Source: Bugula neritina (Eukaryota; Bryozoa; Gymnolaemata; Cheilostomatida; Bugulidae). From it: a stretch of DNA of 64,000 nt. The DNA is taken from contig OZ037771.1 in assembly GCA_964035545.1 (NCBI GenBank), positions 10,423,408 to 10,487,407 on the forward strand. The letters run 5' to 3'. Positions 38,273 to 48,100 of this stretch are shown here, one piece after another; the stretch's first letter is position 1, and every line of letters begins with the position of its first letter. The translations under genes and the position numbers were made by a program. The notes under the pieces are model-generated. The model was not told the origin of the DNA and ran no database searches. It worked only from the letters and a program-made list of their open reading frames with translations.

Positions 38273-41200
38273 ATATATATGTGTGTGTATATACACGTGT
38301 GTGTACACACGCATATATATATACACACACATGTGTGTATTCTTCTACGCATATCTTGTAACACCAGCTTACTCTGCAGCAAGTTATGAGCTAACAGGAA
38401 ATAATTTAGATTTTGAATGCAGTAATGAAATGTACTCTACATAAGAATAACTAGCATTCTGCTCTTAACTGTGCTGTAGTTTTATCTCCCCTCTCATCAC
38501 CTCTAGGTTCTTTAAATGAATTGTCAAAATCATTTCAAGTTAGCCAACTTAGAGTTGTTCTCTCCTTGGCTATTGGTAATTTAAAGCATTATTAATATCC
38601 GTAGTAATGCAAAGTTGTAAGTTATGATGGTATTCATTACAGAGATTAATGTTAAGTTGGAGTTGTGCCATCTGCTGTAAATTACTAACCATCTAATATG
38701 TTACTACATCAGTGTATACAGAATATGTAGCTATGAGCTGTGACACACTCTAGTAATATGCCATGTGCATATGGAGTTCTATTAGTTCTAACTCCACTAT
38801 CCTCTTATTTACAATTGTATAAAGTGGTTGTGCAAGTAACCAAGTATGGTGTGGCGGCATGGTGTTTATATGAAGGGTCTTCGTGTGTAAGAGGGGATAA
38901 TTCCAAATCTTAAAATTTGGTTACAAAGACGAGATTCGTTCGTTCCTTCATGTTTAGTTTAGCCTAAGTTTATCTATTTTGTGGCAGGTTCTAGAGAGGG
39001 CAGATATTTCCACGCAGTTGGTAACTGTTGGCATGAACAGGTAAGTAGGCTATGGGTTTCTACTCATACACCATACTTGTATTGGAAGCACTTGTAATTT
39101 GCACCAAACGTCTGCTATATTTTACTGTTGAAGCATTTAATTTTCAGTTTAAACTTGCTTTGTACATTACACAAGACTTACCTGTTAACATACTCTATAT
39201 TATACTTACCTGCAGTGACCTGGGCACCAAGTACATGGTAAGACTGCAGTTTCTTCCCGCTGAGCAGTACACCAGCAAGTGTCTGCTCACTCCCAAGTTC
39301 ATCATGTCGTATGTGGAGAGGACGTTCATACCGGCCATCACTAAAGCGTATATGAAGCTGGCCAGAATAAACAGAGACCTGAAGTGAGTAGATTTCTTCT
39401 CAGTCAATGTTAGTACATAGTGGTACTATATAGTGTATAGTAGTAATATATAGTAGTAATATATAGTAGTAATATACAGTAGTAATATATAGTAGTACTA
39501 TATAGTAGTAATATACAGTAGTAATATATACTGTATAGTAGTAATATATAGTAGTAATATAATATAGTGTATAGTAGTAATATATAGTAGTAATATATAG
39601 TAGTAATATATAGTAGTAATATATAGTAGTAATATATAGTCTATAGTAGTAATATATAGTAGTAATATACAGTAGTAATATATAGTCTATAGTAGTAATA
39701 TATAGTCTATAGTAGTAATATATAGTCTATAGTAGTAATATATAGTCTATAGTAGTAATATATAGTATTAATATATAGTATATCATACTTGATAACAACA
39801 TAGTGTATAGTAATGATACATAGCTAAAAGCGTAATTTAAGGATTAAGTTAATTTTGGATAAAAAGTTTCTATTTATTTCTGCCTCAGAATGCATACACA
39901 TCATCATGAGACTATCTTCTACATTTCTGCTTCTGTACTCATTCTTCTGCATTACTTGTTGCCCTTGGATGGGTTGGGGAGGAATGCGAGTTACTAGGCT
40001 AAGACTGTACACCTTAGCTCATCTCTTTATGGGGTAATTTTACAGTAGAAAAGATCACCATTCCCTGTATGAGGTCAGAGGGAGAGATTGTAGGTTTGTT
40101 AGGGGACAGCTGAGTGCATGGGTGCCAGATCTCTGATATTTTGAGGTTATGCAGCACTTGTTTTACATCAGTTAGTTTTGTATCAAATGATTAGGCTTTC
40201 TGATATCCTACCAACTCAAACTATGCTGTTTTCAGCTATAGAAACGCTGAAATTTATTCGCGGGCACATATTTCATAGCATCTAAGATAGGTCTGCCACA
40301 CTATGATGGTGTGTGTTTCAGGATAATAGATGCTTTAGCGTGGAGGAGAGAGCCAGCGTCAGCTACCGCTGCCAAGGCTGATGACATGGAAGTCGCTGAA
40401 CCGGAACAGGATGCTGACGATATGGATGAGATGATGAGAGAAGTGGGTGAAGATGCTGACGCCGTGGTAAGAATTTAGCTGCTGACTTGTGTGTTGTCAT
40501 GCTGACAGAATTAATGGAACTGTTGGATTTAGCTACACTCACACTTGTCTGTATTATTGTTTGCAGGCTGATAAAGAGTTTAGGAGTATGAATGAGGAGA
40601 GAGAATATGATGAGGATGAGATGGCAGAGGTACTAGGGGGAGGGGAAGGGGAGAGTGAACCAGGTTAGTATGTCATGGTAAACTATTCAGTATATTATAG
40701 TAAACTACTCAGTATATTATAGTAAACTACTCAGTATATTATAGTAAACTACTCAGTATCTTATAGTAAACTACTCAGTATATTATAGTAAACTATTCAG
40801 TATATTATAGTAAACTATTCAGTATATTATAGTAAACTACTCAGTATATTATAGTAAACTACTCAGTATATTATAGTAAACTATTCAGTATATTATAGTA
40901 AACTATTCAGTATATTATAGTAAACTATTAAGTATATTATAGTAAACTATTCAGTATATTATAGTAAACTACTCAGTATATTATAGTAAACTATTCAGTA
41001 TATTATAGTAAACTACTCAGTATAATATAGTAAACTACTCAGTATATTATAGTAAACTACTCAGTATACTATAGTAAACTACTCAGTATATTATAGTAAA
41101 CTACTCAGTATACTATAGTAAACTATTCAGTATAATATAGTAAACTACTCAGTATATTATAGTAAACTACCCAGTATATTATAGTAAACTACTCAGTATA

Positions 41201-44200
41201 TTATAGTAAAGTATTCAGTATACTATAGTAAACTACTCAGTATATTATAGTAAACTATTCAGTATATTATAGTAAACTATTCAGTATATTATAGTAAACT
41301 ACTCAGTATATTATAGTAAACTACTCAGTATATTATAGTAAACTACTCAGTATATTATAGTAAACTACTCAGTATATTATAGTAAACTACTCAGTATATT
41401 ATAGTAAACTACTCAGTATATTATAGTAAACTATTCAGTATATTATAGTAAACTACTCAGTATATTATAGTAAACTACCCAGTATATTATAGTAAACTAC
41501 TCAGTATATTATAGTAAACTACTCAGTATATTATAGTAAACTACTCAGTATATTATAGTAGACTACCCAGTATATTATAGTAAACTATTCAGTATATTAT
41601 AGTAAACTACTCAGTATATTATAGTAAACTACTCAGTATATTATAGTAAACTATTCAGTATATTATAGTAAACTACTCAGTATATTATAGTAAACTACTC
41701 AGTATATTATAGTAAACTATTCAGTATATTATAGTAAACTACTCAGTATATTATAGTAAACTATTCAGTATATTATTGTAAACTATTCAGTATATTATTG
41801 TAAACTACTCAGTATATTATAGTAAACTACTCAGTATATTATAGTAAACTACTCAGTATATTATAGTAAACTACTCAGTATATTATAACTACAGAAGATG
41901 GTGAATCTCTGGCATCCAGCGCAGAGTCAGAGTCCCATAGCGATGCCGAGAATCCCACCATTGACACCCTCAGTACACGAAAGCGCCTAAAGTTGTCCCG
42001 AAAAGCCGACTCCAACTGTGAAATGAATCCAGAGCGTGTAGCAGTAAGTAAAATTGATTTTCTGGTGATAAAATGCACCATTTCGATCTGCAGATGCTGC
42101 TAGAGAAAATATGCTTTTTTTCCATGCAAGTTAAGCCTTTTGCAAGTGTTTGTGTGAGTCAACTTGTGTACAAGTAACGCTAAACAATGTGTGAATATGA
42201 AGTTGCATAGGTTTAAATGTACCGTATTTTGTACTTGGAACTGCATGGCTGCTATGCAGTCTAGTGTACCTTTACTCCTTTAGAGTTCATATTATTTCAA
42301 GTAATCCACGTGCTAGCTTGCCCAAACACCGGTTAATATTCACCAAAATGTGTCTCATGTTAAGTGCTACAGCTCCAATAAGTGTTGCAAGATTCAAGCT
42401 ATGGAAGTACTTTATTGAAAATCCATTTGTTGAACTTTTTGAAGCTTTAAATCAATTTTAGTAGCATCATCATTCCAATGGAGTTTACAAGTTTCCTCAT
42501 TCATTACTAAGCAGGTGTAAGATCTGAAGTATTGGTTGTACTGTTTGCTCGCCTTACCTTGTAGAATGTCACCTCAATACCCAACATCATGAAGTACGAG
42601 TATGATGCAGAGGAAGAACTCTGGTGTGAAATCACATTCAAGGTGCGGCTATTTCAAACTCAATCTCTCTTCCATCTTCTATTTATCTCAATTTTCCCTA
42701 ACACTTGGGAGATAGTTCTGTCTGCATATCTTATGTAGCTTTTTTGTTTCAAAGGTAGTATAATGTATTGTGAGATTCATGTATGATTTATAAGCAGTCA
42801 TAAATCCATCAGTGTAAATGATAAAGTGCCAAATTTGCATTTTTCTCAGATTTTCATTGTAAAATTGCCACTATTAAACTTTCTTTGGTGTATTACGAAT
42901 GTTCCTTTACATGTGATGCAATGTTTATATTATTGAATATATTGTTGTATGTCACATTGTCACAGTATTCACGTGTCACATGCTGTTTTAGTATGACCTG
43001 GGAAGTAGTGCGATAGACATGACTCCAATAGTACAGTCTGTAGCTTCCTCCTCACTCGTCTGTGACCCTGAGAAGTTTGTGCACAGCGTCAGCAAAGCCA
43101 TTCTCAGTGAGCCCAAGCATAGTGAGGACACGTTGAGACTGAAAACAGTTGGAGTTAACATACAGGTAACTGGCACTCTGTTTAGAACTTACACTGCTCG
43201 CTGAAATCTTACTTTGCTTGTCTGCAAATAAAGCAATTGTCATACAATTCTCATTCATCCAGCACAGCCAATATTAATAATCAGTAATCTTGTAACTTTC
43301 GTCATTTCAAGTGCCAAAATTGTAGCCGATAGAGCTGCAAGTGCCCACTCTTGAGAAGTTAAATGGAACACCTGGCAAATTTTTCTAGTCGCGTGTCTTC
43401 TGTATAATTTGGTCTTTATATTGATGCATATCTCTTGTAGAGAATGTTTCAATACAACAAGATTCTGGACCTGAACAAGCTGTACAGTAATGACATACAT
43501 GCAATGGCCGACAGCTACGGTATTGAGGCAGCTTACAATGTTCTTATCAAGGTAATTCTGTAATATATCCTTGACTAATTGTATGGCTGTTTGTGTTATG
43601 AGTGGGCAATGTGTATTCAGTGTCTATTGTTTCTGTTGTGCAGGAGATACGAGATGTGTTTGCAGCCTATGGTATTACAGTCAACTATAGACACCTGTCA
43701 TTACTTGCCGACTACATGACATACGATGGCAAGTATAAACCATTCAACCAAACCGGCCTCAGGTCTCATAGCTCTGCTTTGCAGAAAATGACTTATGAAG
43801 CATCAACAAAGTTTCTGAAAGAAACTATGATGGCTGGTAAGTAGTTTACACACAGTGCTTGCATGTGCTCCTTTCACCATAACTGTGTCAACTTTACATC
43901 AGGTGCAAATAATGACGCAATACTCAATACGCTTGCTATGACTAAAATTATGCACTAATTCAATGTGTTAGGAATGACTAAAGCTTTAACTAGTTTTTTT
44001 TCAAATAGCACCACATATTTAAAATTTTAAACTTGTTATGCCGTATTAGAAAATGGTACTTGTCAATTCAGTAGTGAAATTACATATATAGGTAGTAATT
44101 ATTGATTTACATAACGTTGTATGTAGGAGGAAAAGACGATTTGAATTCCCCATCTGCAAGAATTGTAGTTGGCCGGCCTGTAAAAGTTGGTACTGGATCG

Positions 44201-44230
44201 TTTGAATGTGTCACAAAGTTTCAAGGATGA
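14827..44230 (+). CDS. POLR1A: RNA polymerase I largest subunit (RPA1), 38 exons, complete
   Basis: Catalytic subunit of Pol I, which makes pre-rRNA in the nucleolus. Exons: 14827-14980, 17441-17568, 17762-17966, 18138-18239, 18417-18545, 19000-19143, 20379-20504, 20650-20759, 21040-21153, 22911-23069, 23261-23372, 23595-23703, 24045-24258, 24751-24889, 25708-25822, 26048-26156, 26664-26753, 27068-27217, 27678-27794, 28630-28850, 29561-29694, 30302-30453, 34420-34548, 35724-35888, 36579-36709, 36989-37181, 37411-37542, 37779-38003, 38988-39040, 39216-39383, 40322-40466, 40567-40663, 41895-42043, 42565-42642, 42992-43165, 43441-43551, 43644-43836, 44127-44230. Total 1759 residues, all junctions in phase; human RPA1 is about 1720. 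Visible marks: clamp zinc ligands [16 protein letters not shown] and [31 protein letters not shown]; metal-binding [10 protein letters not shown]; bridge-helix region [19 protein letters not shown]; trigger loop [19 protein letters not shown]. The acidic insert encoded by 40322-42043 is typical of RPA1. No inactivating change seen. Confidence 0.97.
15095..15500. repeat. Low-complexity TGACTATGAGTATCA tract
   Basis: Loose repetition of GACTATGAG and ATCACTATGAC words in POLR1A intron 1. Similar low-complexity sequence occurs at 57890-58400 and 63185-63370. No coding signal. Confidence 0.6.
15965..17160 (-). pseudogene. Decayed non-LTR (LINE) reverse transcriptase fragment
   Basis: Antisense in POLR1A intron 1. 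Reading the minus strand from 17156 down, pieces in different frames give [21 protein letters not shown], then [16 protein letters not shown] (motif A), then [18 protein letters not shown]. The usual GVPQG is reduced to NTGTL-stop. Motif C reads IKYTYDTCI, where a FADD-type box is expected. The thumb region ([13 protein letters not shown]) and a C-terminal 165-residue piece follow. Frameshifts, stops and loss of a catalytic Asp make this a dead copy. The order and motifs fit a jockey/CR1-type element. Confidence 0.85.
19151..20035. repeat. 31-bp minisatellite with higher-order structure
   Basis: About 28 units built around ACTAGATTAGACTACTACTT and CCTGTAGAGGG. Unit variants (TACCACTT, GACCACTACTT, AGAGAG, GACTATTACTT) recur in the same order roughly every four units, so blocks of about 124 bp have themselves been duplicated. 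It begins 7 bp after the donor at 19144. Confidence 0.93.
21295..22900. repeat. 40-bp minisatellite open in three frames
   Basis: About 40 nearly identical units containing CTTACTGTATATACTCTAC and TTACTGTCTACTTACAGTGT. The array fills the intron 21154-22910 and stops about 10 bp before its acceptor. The unit has no stop in any forward frame and is not a multiple of three, so three spurious ORFs of 467-547 residues overlap here. CTACTTACAG in each unit looks like a splice acceptor. Confidence 0.97.
23084..23213. repeat. CTCTATACTCTACT low-complexity array
   Basis: Repeated TCTATACTCTACTC words just after the donor at 23070 in the POLR1A intron 23070-23260. Confidence 0.85.
24236..24372. repeat. 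Tandem duplication of an exon end plus 5' splice site
   Basis: The exon end CCTAGTATACAAGCACACAAG and donor GTAACAT (exon ends at 24258) recur downstream three more times as progressively shortened copies of ATAGACCTAGTATACAAG, most followed by GTAAC or ATAAC. Coding sequence has therefore been copied into the intron. Confidence 0.85.
24530..24737. repeat. 22-bp array with GTAAGTA in each unit
   Basis: Units of the type ATGTACTAAATAGTAAGTAC ending 14 bp before the acceptor at 24750. Each unit contains GTAAGTA, a strong 5' splice-site match, although the true donor is about 280 bp upstream. Confidence 0.85.
24909..25369. mobile_element. MITE-like foldback element in a POLR1A intron
   Basis: About 460 bp with terminal inverted repeats of roughly 110 bp. 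The left end TTGAAGAATCCCTGACACAC pairs with the right end, which in reverse complement reads TTAAAGAATCCCCGACACAC. The arms continue through TTCATTTACATA and GGTTGGATGCCTAAACAATT with their complements. There is a second inner inverted pair (GCCTAATCACT with AGTGATTAGGC). No coding capacity. The family is not recognised. Confidence 0.85.
25813..25863. repeat. Three tandem copies of a 5' splice site
   Basis: The donor junction ACCAG/GTAAGT (exon ends at 25822) is repeated at 20-bp spacing: ACCAGGTAAGTTATTCCTT twice, then ACCAGGTAAC. The first copy is the one that joins in phase with the exon at 26048. The second would add 20 nt and shift the frame. Confidence 0.88.
26157..26420. repeat. 46-bp intronic minisatellite
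   Basis: About six units containing TGTGTTCTAGAGTATTGTA and TATACATCATCAATATGTG. It begins at the donor itself (exon ends at 26156), the first unit being GTTTGTTCTAGAGTATT. Confidence 0.93.
27222..27640. repeat. CACTATAATATACTCTCACA array
   Basis: Compound array of CACTATAATATACTCTCACA and CACTATATACTCTCACACTC units, filling the intron 27218-27677. CTCTCACAG recurs in several units and resembles a splice acceptor. Confidence 0.93.
27963..28446. repeat. 22-bp intronic minisatellite
   Basis: About 22 units of CTTACTATCTTGATATTTAG plus TG or TA, in the intron 27795-28629. Confidence 0.95.
28900..29535. repeat. 19-bp intronic minisatellite
   Basis: About 33 units of GTAATACTGTGTATATATA with G/A and length variants, filling most of the intron 28851-29560. 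Confidence 0.95.
29890..30225. repeat. 18-bp intronic minisatellite
   Basis: Units of TGTATAGACATTACTTAC and shorter variants between the exons ending at 29694 and starting at 30302. Spurious frames run through it on both strands. Confidence 0.93.
30709..30779 (-). tRNA. tRNA-Gly (GCC)
   Basis: Same 71-nt sequence as the copy at 3252, here antisense to POLR1A, with intact A and B boxes and a downstream T run (AAAAAA on the plus strand just below 30709). It forms the left arm tip of a palindrome, head-to-head with the copy at 31116. Confidence 0.97.
31116..31186 (+). tRNA. tRNA-Gly (GCC)
   Basis: Identical 71-nt gene at the right arm tip of the palindrome, followed by TTTTTT at 31187-31192. 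Its upstream flank (GCAATTAATTATAGAGTGAC and on) is shared with the copy at 33300. Confidence 0.97.
31436..32288. mobile_element. Foldback element with ~240-bp arms
   Basis: Left arm 31436-31676 and right arm 32049-32288 are near-perfect reverse complements. Landmarks are AATTAGTTGATGTTTTACAG, GCTAGCATAAACTGTATATA and CCAACACACCACTGATTACA with their complements. The 372-bp loop contains an 86-codon open frame (31799-32059) that I do not recognise and do not call as a gene. Incomplete extra copies of the right arm follow at about 32336-32430. Confidence 0.88.
33300..33370 (+). tRNA. tRNA-Gly (GCC)
   Basis: Identical 71-nt gene followed by TTTTTTT. The ~70 bp upstream resembles the flank of the copy at 31116 (TGCAATTAATTATAGAGTGAC and CTTTGCCTCTT), showing that flank and gene were duplicated together. 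Confidence 0.97.
33948..34018 (-). tRNA. tRNA-Gly (GCC)
   Basis: Identical 71-nt gene, antisense to POLR1A and convergent with the copy at 33300. Its terminator is a T run continuing as TTTTTTTGAAAAATTTGC on the minus strand, matching the 3' flanks of the copies at 30709 and 31116. Confidence 0.97.
34556..35695. repeat. 15-bp minisatellite made of acceptor-like units
   Basis: About 76 units of TATATCTCCTCCTAG with CTT/CAT/TTT variants fill almost all of the intron 34549-35723. Each unit is a pyrimidine run ending in TAG, that is, a perfect-looking 3' splice site. The real acceptor (CTGTTTTAG, exon at 35724) lies 30 bp beyond the array. Because 15 is divisible by three, long Ser/Pro/Ile or Leu/Val/Tyr frames are spurious. 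Confidence 0.96.
36225..36490. repeat. TCTAGTCACTGTTTACTCAA array
   Basis: Units alternate between CTAGTCACTG and TTTACTCAATGT in the intron 35889-36578. Confidence 0.9.
38030..38340. repeat. Compound TG/TA/CA purine-pyrimidine alternating tract
   Basis: About 300 bp of nearly pure alternating purine-pyrimidine sequence, with repeated segments such as GTATACACGTGTGTGTGCAT. It is open in several frames on both strands with Cys/Val/Tyr or His/Thr composition; none is a gene. It lies right after the donor at 38004. Confidence 0.95.
39415..39800. repeat. AGTAGTAATATAT array
   Basis: Units of about 13-24 bp built from TATAGTAGTAATATA with TATAGTC insertions, starting about 30 bp after the donor at 39384. 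Confidence 0.93.
40672..41890. repeat. 20-bp minisatellite filling a whole intron
   Basis: About 60 units of TATTATAGTAAACTACTCAG with C/T variants occupy the intron 40664-41894 from about 10 bp after the donor to the polypyrimidine-poor acceptor AACTACAG. Each unit contains ACTACTCAG. The intron interrupts the acidic-loop coding region of POLR1A. Confidence 0.97.
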
Positions 44231-44390
44231 AACTCTTGATGAGCTAAGTCTATTAACTGCTGAACAGACAGACTCAGCAGGCACTAGACATCACATCTCA
44301 CCGCATACTGGCTCTGGTGGTATCTGCTAAACTAAACACATATTATCACCAAAAGAATTTAACAAATATATTCTTTGAAATATCTTGTCT

Positions 44391-44396
44391 TTTATT
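44391..44396 (-). terminator. Probable polyadenylation signal of UBE3A
   Basis: AATAAA on the minus strand (TTTATT on plus) about 715 bp downstream of the UBE3A stop. It is the best canonical hexamer I found between the two stop codons on this strand. It lies past the POLR1A signal at 44442, so the two 3' UTRs would overlap. Confidence 0.45.
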
Positions 44397-44441
44397 ATGA
44401 AAGTACAATATGATAAATGCCATTTGTTTATATCTATCCCA

Positions 44442-44447
44442 AATAAA
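44442..44447 (+). terminator. Polyadenylation signal of POLR1A
   Basis: AATAAA 212 bp after the POLR1A stop codon, within AT-rich 3' UTR. Confidence 0.6.
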
Positions 44448-45110
44448 TCCTGTCAACGGTTACAGAAAAGTATTTTTGTTTTTTATCTTCAATGTCAACA
44501 ATTGTAGCAGTGAAAACACAACAAAGTTACACTTAAAGCATTTGAAAAGCCAAGTGATGGAGTTAATTAGGTGAATGCCATAACCTCAGCTGAATTGGTA
44601 GTATCAAATTCGTGGAAAAATACCATAGATTTACAGCTGTGCTGAGCATAGACTGAGTGTGCACAACCTGTACTAAAGCAAATATTTGTTCATTGAAAAT
44701 TCAACACATCACAATTAGGAAATGGTGGTGTGTAAGGATACTTGTTATAAAATATGCACATTCAGAGTTGTCTTTCCTAAAAAGAATGAAAACAGCGAAT
44801 TGTCCTTGAAAATTTCATGAAATATAAAAATATACGGTTTGAATAATAGTATGCGAATAGATGTAATTAGTATTAGACTTGTGTGATGGTAATATTTAGG
44901 ACATAAGTTTACCCACACAGCTAGAATAATATTCCTAAAATCCTTTACAGTTCTAGACAACTCCCAGGTTCAGCGAGGTAACTGGCGCTACATGATAATT
45001 TGAACAAAGTTTTACATGAGACAACAATAAATAACCAACAACATACGTAGATATAATTTTAACCGAAAGTTCACCATATCAACGTATAATATATTGAATA
45101 ATTGGGATCA

Positions 45111-48100
45111 CTATAACATCCCAAACCCTTTAGCATGAGTTATGGCTAGAGTCAACCTCTCTTTTAGTTTCTCAAAGTTTTTATAATCCGGCAACAGCAA
45201 CACATTGAAACATGTGTGTGAAGTGGGCAATCGGTCGGAGTCTGGCCCATTCCTTGCTATGACCAGCTTCAACTTGGATAAACCACCAACAGGCACTCTA
45301 TCACTTCCTACAGAGAAATATACAGCAGTCGGTATCAGACCGTGTACCAAGTATTCATTGTTAGACTGTGTACCAAGTATTCAGTATCATACTGTGTACC
45401 AAGTATTCAGTATTAGACTGTGTACCAAGTATTCAGTATTAGACTGTGTACCAAGTACTCAGTATTAGACCATGTACCAAGTATTCATTGTTAGACTGTG
45501 TACCAAGTACTTACCAGATACGAATTGAAGAAGTTTTCTCTGCTCTTCTACATCCATACCATGAACAACTGTCCAGAAATGTTTGATAGTCTCGCTTCCT
45601 ATCTCAAACCCTCCGTCATATTCAGTAGAATCCTCCTGATAATGTAACATAACGTTGTGATAAATATGCTGTATCATAGAATGTTATAATACTTGTACAT
45701 TGCCTATACCATATTGCCTTAATCTCATAAAGAGCAATAAAATACAGAAAAAAGTAACATCAAAATAAAATGTTCTTGAAAAAAAGTAACTTGGTTTTAT
45801 TTCACTGCTCAATGGTGTTGTGGGAACTACGAACTATGGAAGAGTTGAAAATTGATTGTATATATCACATGTGATGACCATACAGAGACACCGGTATCAC
45901 AACCATCAGAGTAATAGCCAACACTCTGAAACTTTCTGATTGGATATAAAACCAACACGAACCAGCGCATGCAAGTCCCAGGCACTACTTCCACACACCA
46001 ACTCCTCGATCTCTTCAGCAGTGAAGAGAGCTTCTATTGGACTCTCATCAGTCACCATGTGAAAACCTTTGAAGAATGCGTTGAACTGCTTCTCCACCAT
46101 TTTGTTGAGCATATAATCTGCATAGAGGTGACAATATTCCTAAAATATTTCAAATCAAATGTTACTGAGTTGGTTTCTTATCGAAACTATCAGGGAGAGA
46201 AAATCAAATCAATGAGATACTAATTTTAGAATCATTTGCTAACACGTCTACAGGCAATTCATATGGAAGGCGTTTTACCACTCGATAGCATTTTACAAGG
46301 ACTAACAATTCCTAATCAATGCAAGTAAGTATACATGTGTATCAATAGTTTATAATAATCCCAATAGCATGTGTCACCACAGGTAGAGAGGCTAGAGGTT
46401 TCCTAGATTTACCTCTCGATTCTCATTGGTGACAGACAACTCGGCCCCGCCTTCTTTCAAAGAATGTGATATCACTTCCCCAAACATGTTGGTTCGACTG
46501 AGCGTGAATGTAGTCATGATATCCTCCTCCACACTCCCTTCATGTCTCATGAGCTGATTGAGTGACGAATAGAGAACCTGAAGATATGCAGATACATCAG
46601 AGTCTGCCCTGCAGTCTGAACAAATGACACTTTTCTTGTTTCTGCACTTCCAGCTACAGGGTTTGGGTTTCCGCAATACCACTTTACTAATAAATGGAGA
46701 ACTAATTTACTAATAACAAACTAACAAACTAAGAACGTATATTATAATAACCCCATCACAGTGAAACACGGAGCTGATTCCACTCGAAACACATGACTTA
46801 TAATGGGAACCATTTTTAATTATTTACTCTCAACGTTCTGGAAAACTAATGCTTGAATAATATCATAACTATTATGCATGGGGATACAGAATACGTGTGT
46901 AAATTGCATACCATATTGGCACATAACACTAGACATGTGAATAACTACATTTTATGCAAATCAAAGAATAGAATTCCTTACTGGATGAGACAACTCCATG
47001 TCATCTAAAGTTCCTAGTTTTCCCATCAATTTTCTATAAACAACCATTGGCAGATGGATGTCTAGTATAATGTTGTTGTATATGGCTAACCCCAGTAAGA
47101 TACCGACTAGCGTAAACTGGGCATCATTCTCGAAAGAGTCAGGGTTAAACCAGAACTGTCTTGTTGTTTCATCATAAGTAAACATACCTGCAGGATATAA
47201 CAACTATTATATGCAAGAAGATTCATCAAGTCACCCTTCATAAATACAGGTTTAATGCGTTTGAAAAAGATTTAATCATACTTGCAGGTAAATGTAACAC
47301 ACAAAAAATAAACCAAGAATGTAGATTGAGGCAAGTAATGGGGAGAGCGTAGAGTAAATAAAACCATCAAAAGAAAGTTGGAAGTTAAAAGAACAAACAC
47401 AAACTATTCACCAAAATCTGGATTAAATATCTCCTCTGTGATTAGTTGGAAAAACTCTTTAGACACGCCCCCTTCGTCTATTCCCTGCTCTCCGTCAAAC
47501 TCAACGTATAACTGCTTCTTTAGATCTTCAGGGTTATCCATGAAGACCATTTCCAGCTATTAATGTGTCATAAGCTATACAACTGTGTGGTATACTTTGT
47601 ACTGTGTGCGGCTTCATACTATCTCACAACCGCACTGTCACAGCGAATAGGCATACACACTGAAGTATGCACGGGCACATAGCAACTCAACAAGACAGTT
47701 GAATCTCAGAAGAGTTTTAATCTCCAGAAAATACTTATTTAGCAAAATGGACAGCAAACGTTACCTGCGATGTATTCTACCTGCTATCTCCTTTACCTGC
47801 TATCCAAAACCATCAGTCAATGAGTGAGGGATACACCCAGTCTACTGACAGGATATCCCAGGGATACACCCAGTCTACTGACAGGATATCCCAGGGATAC
47901 ACCCAGTCTACTGACAGGATATCCCAGGGATACACCCAGTCTACTGACAGGATATCCCAGGGATACACCCAGTCTACTGACAGGATATCCCAGGGATACA
48001 CCCAGTCTACTGACAGGATATCCCAGGGATATCCCCAGTCAACTGACAGGATATCCCAGGGATATCCCCAGTCTACTGACAGGATACCTCTAGGACACTC

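Noticed and set aside
37799-38389. Several Cys/Val/Tyr or His/Thr ORFs of 106-177 codons
   Set aside because: They run through the TG/TA alternating tract in several frames on both strands at once.
47820-48093. Regular array considered as a CRISPR-like structure
   Set aside because: Units are contiguous 32-bp tandem repeats with no unique spacers, in a eukaryotic intron.
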